Assembly (NCBI RefSeq): GCF_025466085.1
Contig: NZ_JANLOD010000068.1
Location: 186,001 to 250,000 of the forward strand
Direction of reading: 5' to 3'
DNA from: Pseudomonas sp. 14P_8.1_Bac3
Lineage (GTDB): Bacteria > Pseudomonadota > Gammaproteobacteria > Pseudomonadales > Pseudomonadaceae
Length of the DNA: 64,000 bases
Positions 62,973 to 64,000 of this stretch are shown one piece after another. Position 1 is the stretch's first letter. Every line of letters begins with the position of its first letter. A program made the translations under genes and the position numbers. Under the pieces are notes generated by a model. The model was not told where the DNA came from and searched no databases. It saw only the letters and a program-made list of their open reading frames with translations.

Positions 62973-63305
62973 ATGAAAGGTTTTATCGCCATTACGGCGC
63001 TGGCACTGCTGGCGGGTTGCTCGAATTTCAACCTGTTCAAGCCGGCCGAATCGACGGACAACTGGACCACCTGGACCTGCGACAGTCAGGCCAAAGTGCT
63101 CTGGCGCTACACTGATGACAGTCGCAAGGCCGTCGATGTACGTCTCGGCGGGGCCGATCAGGTATATCGCCTGAAGCTTGAACCGGGCGCCGAAGGTTCG
63201 TTGTACAGCAATGACATGCTGGCGTTTCACGTAAAAGGTGAGGAAGGCCTGGTTTACTGGGTCGCCACCAATGATTTGATTGGCCGTGGTTGCAAGGCGC
63301 AATAA
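62973..63305 (+). CDS. MliC-like lysozyme-inhibitor family lipoprotein
   Basis: 110 aa. Lipobox 'ITALALLAGCSNFNL' then a small beta-barrel: 'TTWTCDSQAKVLWRYTDD', 'GGADQVYRLKLEPGAEGS', 'FHVKGEEGLVYWVATNDLIG' and a closing Cys ('RGCKAQ') that can pair with the Cys in 'WTCDS'. The pattern fits the MliC/PliC family of C-type lysozyme inhibitors, moderately confident. Start at 62973 after CGAGGAAC; separated from the preceding lipoprotein by 56 bp. Confidence 0.78.
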   Translation: MKGFIAITALALLAGCSNFNLFKPAESTDNWTTWTCDSQAKVLWRYTDDSRKAVDVRLGGADQVYRLKLEPGAEGSLYSNDMLAFHVKGEEGLVYWVATNDLIGRGCKAQ

Positions 63306-63321
63306 ACGGACTGCGCCCTAT

Positions 63322-63412
63322 CTGTAGGAGCGAGCCTGCTCGCGAAAGGGCTCTGACAGGCACTGCACCAGCGACGGCGAGATTGCTTTCGCGAGCAGGC
63401 TCGCTCCCACAG
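63322..63412. repeat. REPIN upstream of fba
   Basis: Inverted arms 63322-63348 and 63385-63412 (core GGAGCGAGCCTGCTCGCGAAAG), spacer ~36 bp, in the gap before fba. Confidence 0.92.
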
Positions 63413-63553
63413 GGAGTCTGCGCAGTTCTCACGATTTTGTTGTACCGAATCACCAGAGCGGGCCTCGACCCCCGATCTGCAAAAACTTGAATAGCCGCCG
63501 CCGCTCCGGCAGGCTGGCACGATTAACGACCCAAACCGGGAGAGACCTACACA

Positions 63554-64000
63554 ATGGCACTTATCAGCATGCGCCAGATGCTGGACCACGCAGCCGAGTT
63601 CGGCTACGGCGTTCCAGCCTTCAACGTCAACAACCTTGAGCAGATGCGCGCCATCATGGAAGCCGCTGACAAGACTGACTCCCCGGTGATCGTCCAGGCT
63701 TCGGCCGGTGCTCGCAAATACGCTGGCGCGCCGTTCCTGCGTCACCTGATCCTGGCCGCCATCGAAGAATTCCCGCACATCCCGGTGTGCATGCACCAGG
63801 ACCACGGCACCAGCCCTGACGTCTGCCAGCGCTCCATTCAACTGGGCTTCAGCTCGGTAATGATGGACGGTTCCCTGGGCGAAGACGGCAAGACCCCGAC
63901 CGACTACGACTACAACGTGCGCGTTACTCAACAAACCGTGGCCATGGCGCACGCCTGCGGCGTTTCGGTCGAAGGCGAGCTGGGTTGCCTGGGTTCGCTG
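63554..64000 (+). CDS. fba: Class II fructose-bisphosphate aldolase (3' end outside window)
   Basis: 149 codons visible. It begins 'MALISMRQMLDHAAEFGYGV', then 'PAFNVNNLEQMRAIMEAADK', and the zinc-site 'PVCMHQDHGTSPDVCQRSIQ' with His-Asp-His of class II aldolases, followed by 'GFSSVMMDGSLGEDGKTPTD'. It splits fructose-1,6-bisphosphate; in pseudomonads it acts mainly in gluconeogenesis. The gene runs off the right edge of the window. Confidence 0.95.
   Translation, partial: MALISMRQMLDHAAEFGYGVPAFNVNNLEQMRAIMEAADKTDSPVIVQASAGARKYAGAPFLRHLILAAIEEFPHIPVCMHQDHGTSPDVCQRSIQLGFSSVMMDGSLGEDGKTPTDYDYNVRVTQQTVAMAHACGVSVEGELGCLGSL

Overview
The window is a chromosomal segment of a Pseudomonas from the fluorescens lineage. 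The gene order closely follows the P. aeruginosa PAO1 blocks metX/proC/pilT, pyrR/gshB/pilG-chpC, rsmE/bioA/metF/ahcY and metK/tkt/epd/pgk/fba. Coding density and GC are high, and almost every longer intergenic gap holds REP/REPIN palindromes of the GGGAGCGGGCTTGC type that are characteristic of fluorescens-group genomes. No rRNA, tRNA, CRISPR, insertion sequence or prophage was seen.

Left part (1-13115): a minus-strand run yggS-proC-yggT-metX-metW-DUF4426 is divergent from pilT (twitching retraction ATPase). A C40 peptidase and a TM2 protein sit where pilU would be expected. Then, on the minus strand, come gshB, tonB3, algH, ruvX and the pyrimidine genes pyrR-pyrB-pyrX; PyrX lacks its metal-binding histidines. 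Middle left (13459-23522): the Pil-Chp chemosensory cluster pilG-pilH-pilI-pilJ-chpA-chpC, with no pilK or chpB. chpA carries a REPIN read in frame. A perfect 134-bp tandem array of REPINs follows.

Middle (24238-32511): a complete, tightly overlapping malonate decarboxylase operon mdcABCDEGH-madLM, with a convergent LysR regulator. Next come a hemolysin III-like membrane protein, rsmE, bioA, an exported FAD amine oxidase with an Ala/Pro/Lys tail, cytochrome b561, a YceI protein, the DEAD-box helicase rhlE, a periplasmic binding protein, metF, and ahcY preceded by a SAH riboswitch.

Right part (45097-64000): a thioesterase, a formate/nitrite-type transporter, an ExoU-like patatin phospholipase with no neighbouring chaperone, two transporters, MAPEG, mltA, a cytochrome c'-like lipoprotein, a DUF1090 protein and ligB. 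After these come metK with an upstream ArsR-methyltransferase regulator (SahR type) and a 30-bp palindromic operator candidate, and then the carbon genes tkt-epd-pgk-(two small lipoproteins)-fba (cut by the window edge).

Themes: the methionine/SAM cycle is represented by metX, metW, metF, ahcY and metK, with two independent candidate SAH sensors (an RNA and a protein). Type IV pilus retraction and control genes are present. No wholly new system was found. The best leads are the in-frame REPIN in chpA, the orphan ExoU-like phospholipase and the double SAH control.
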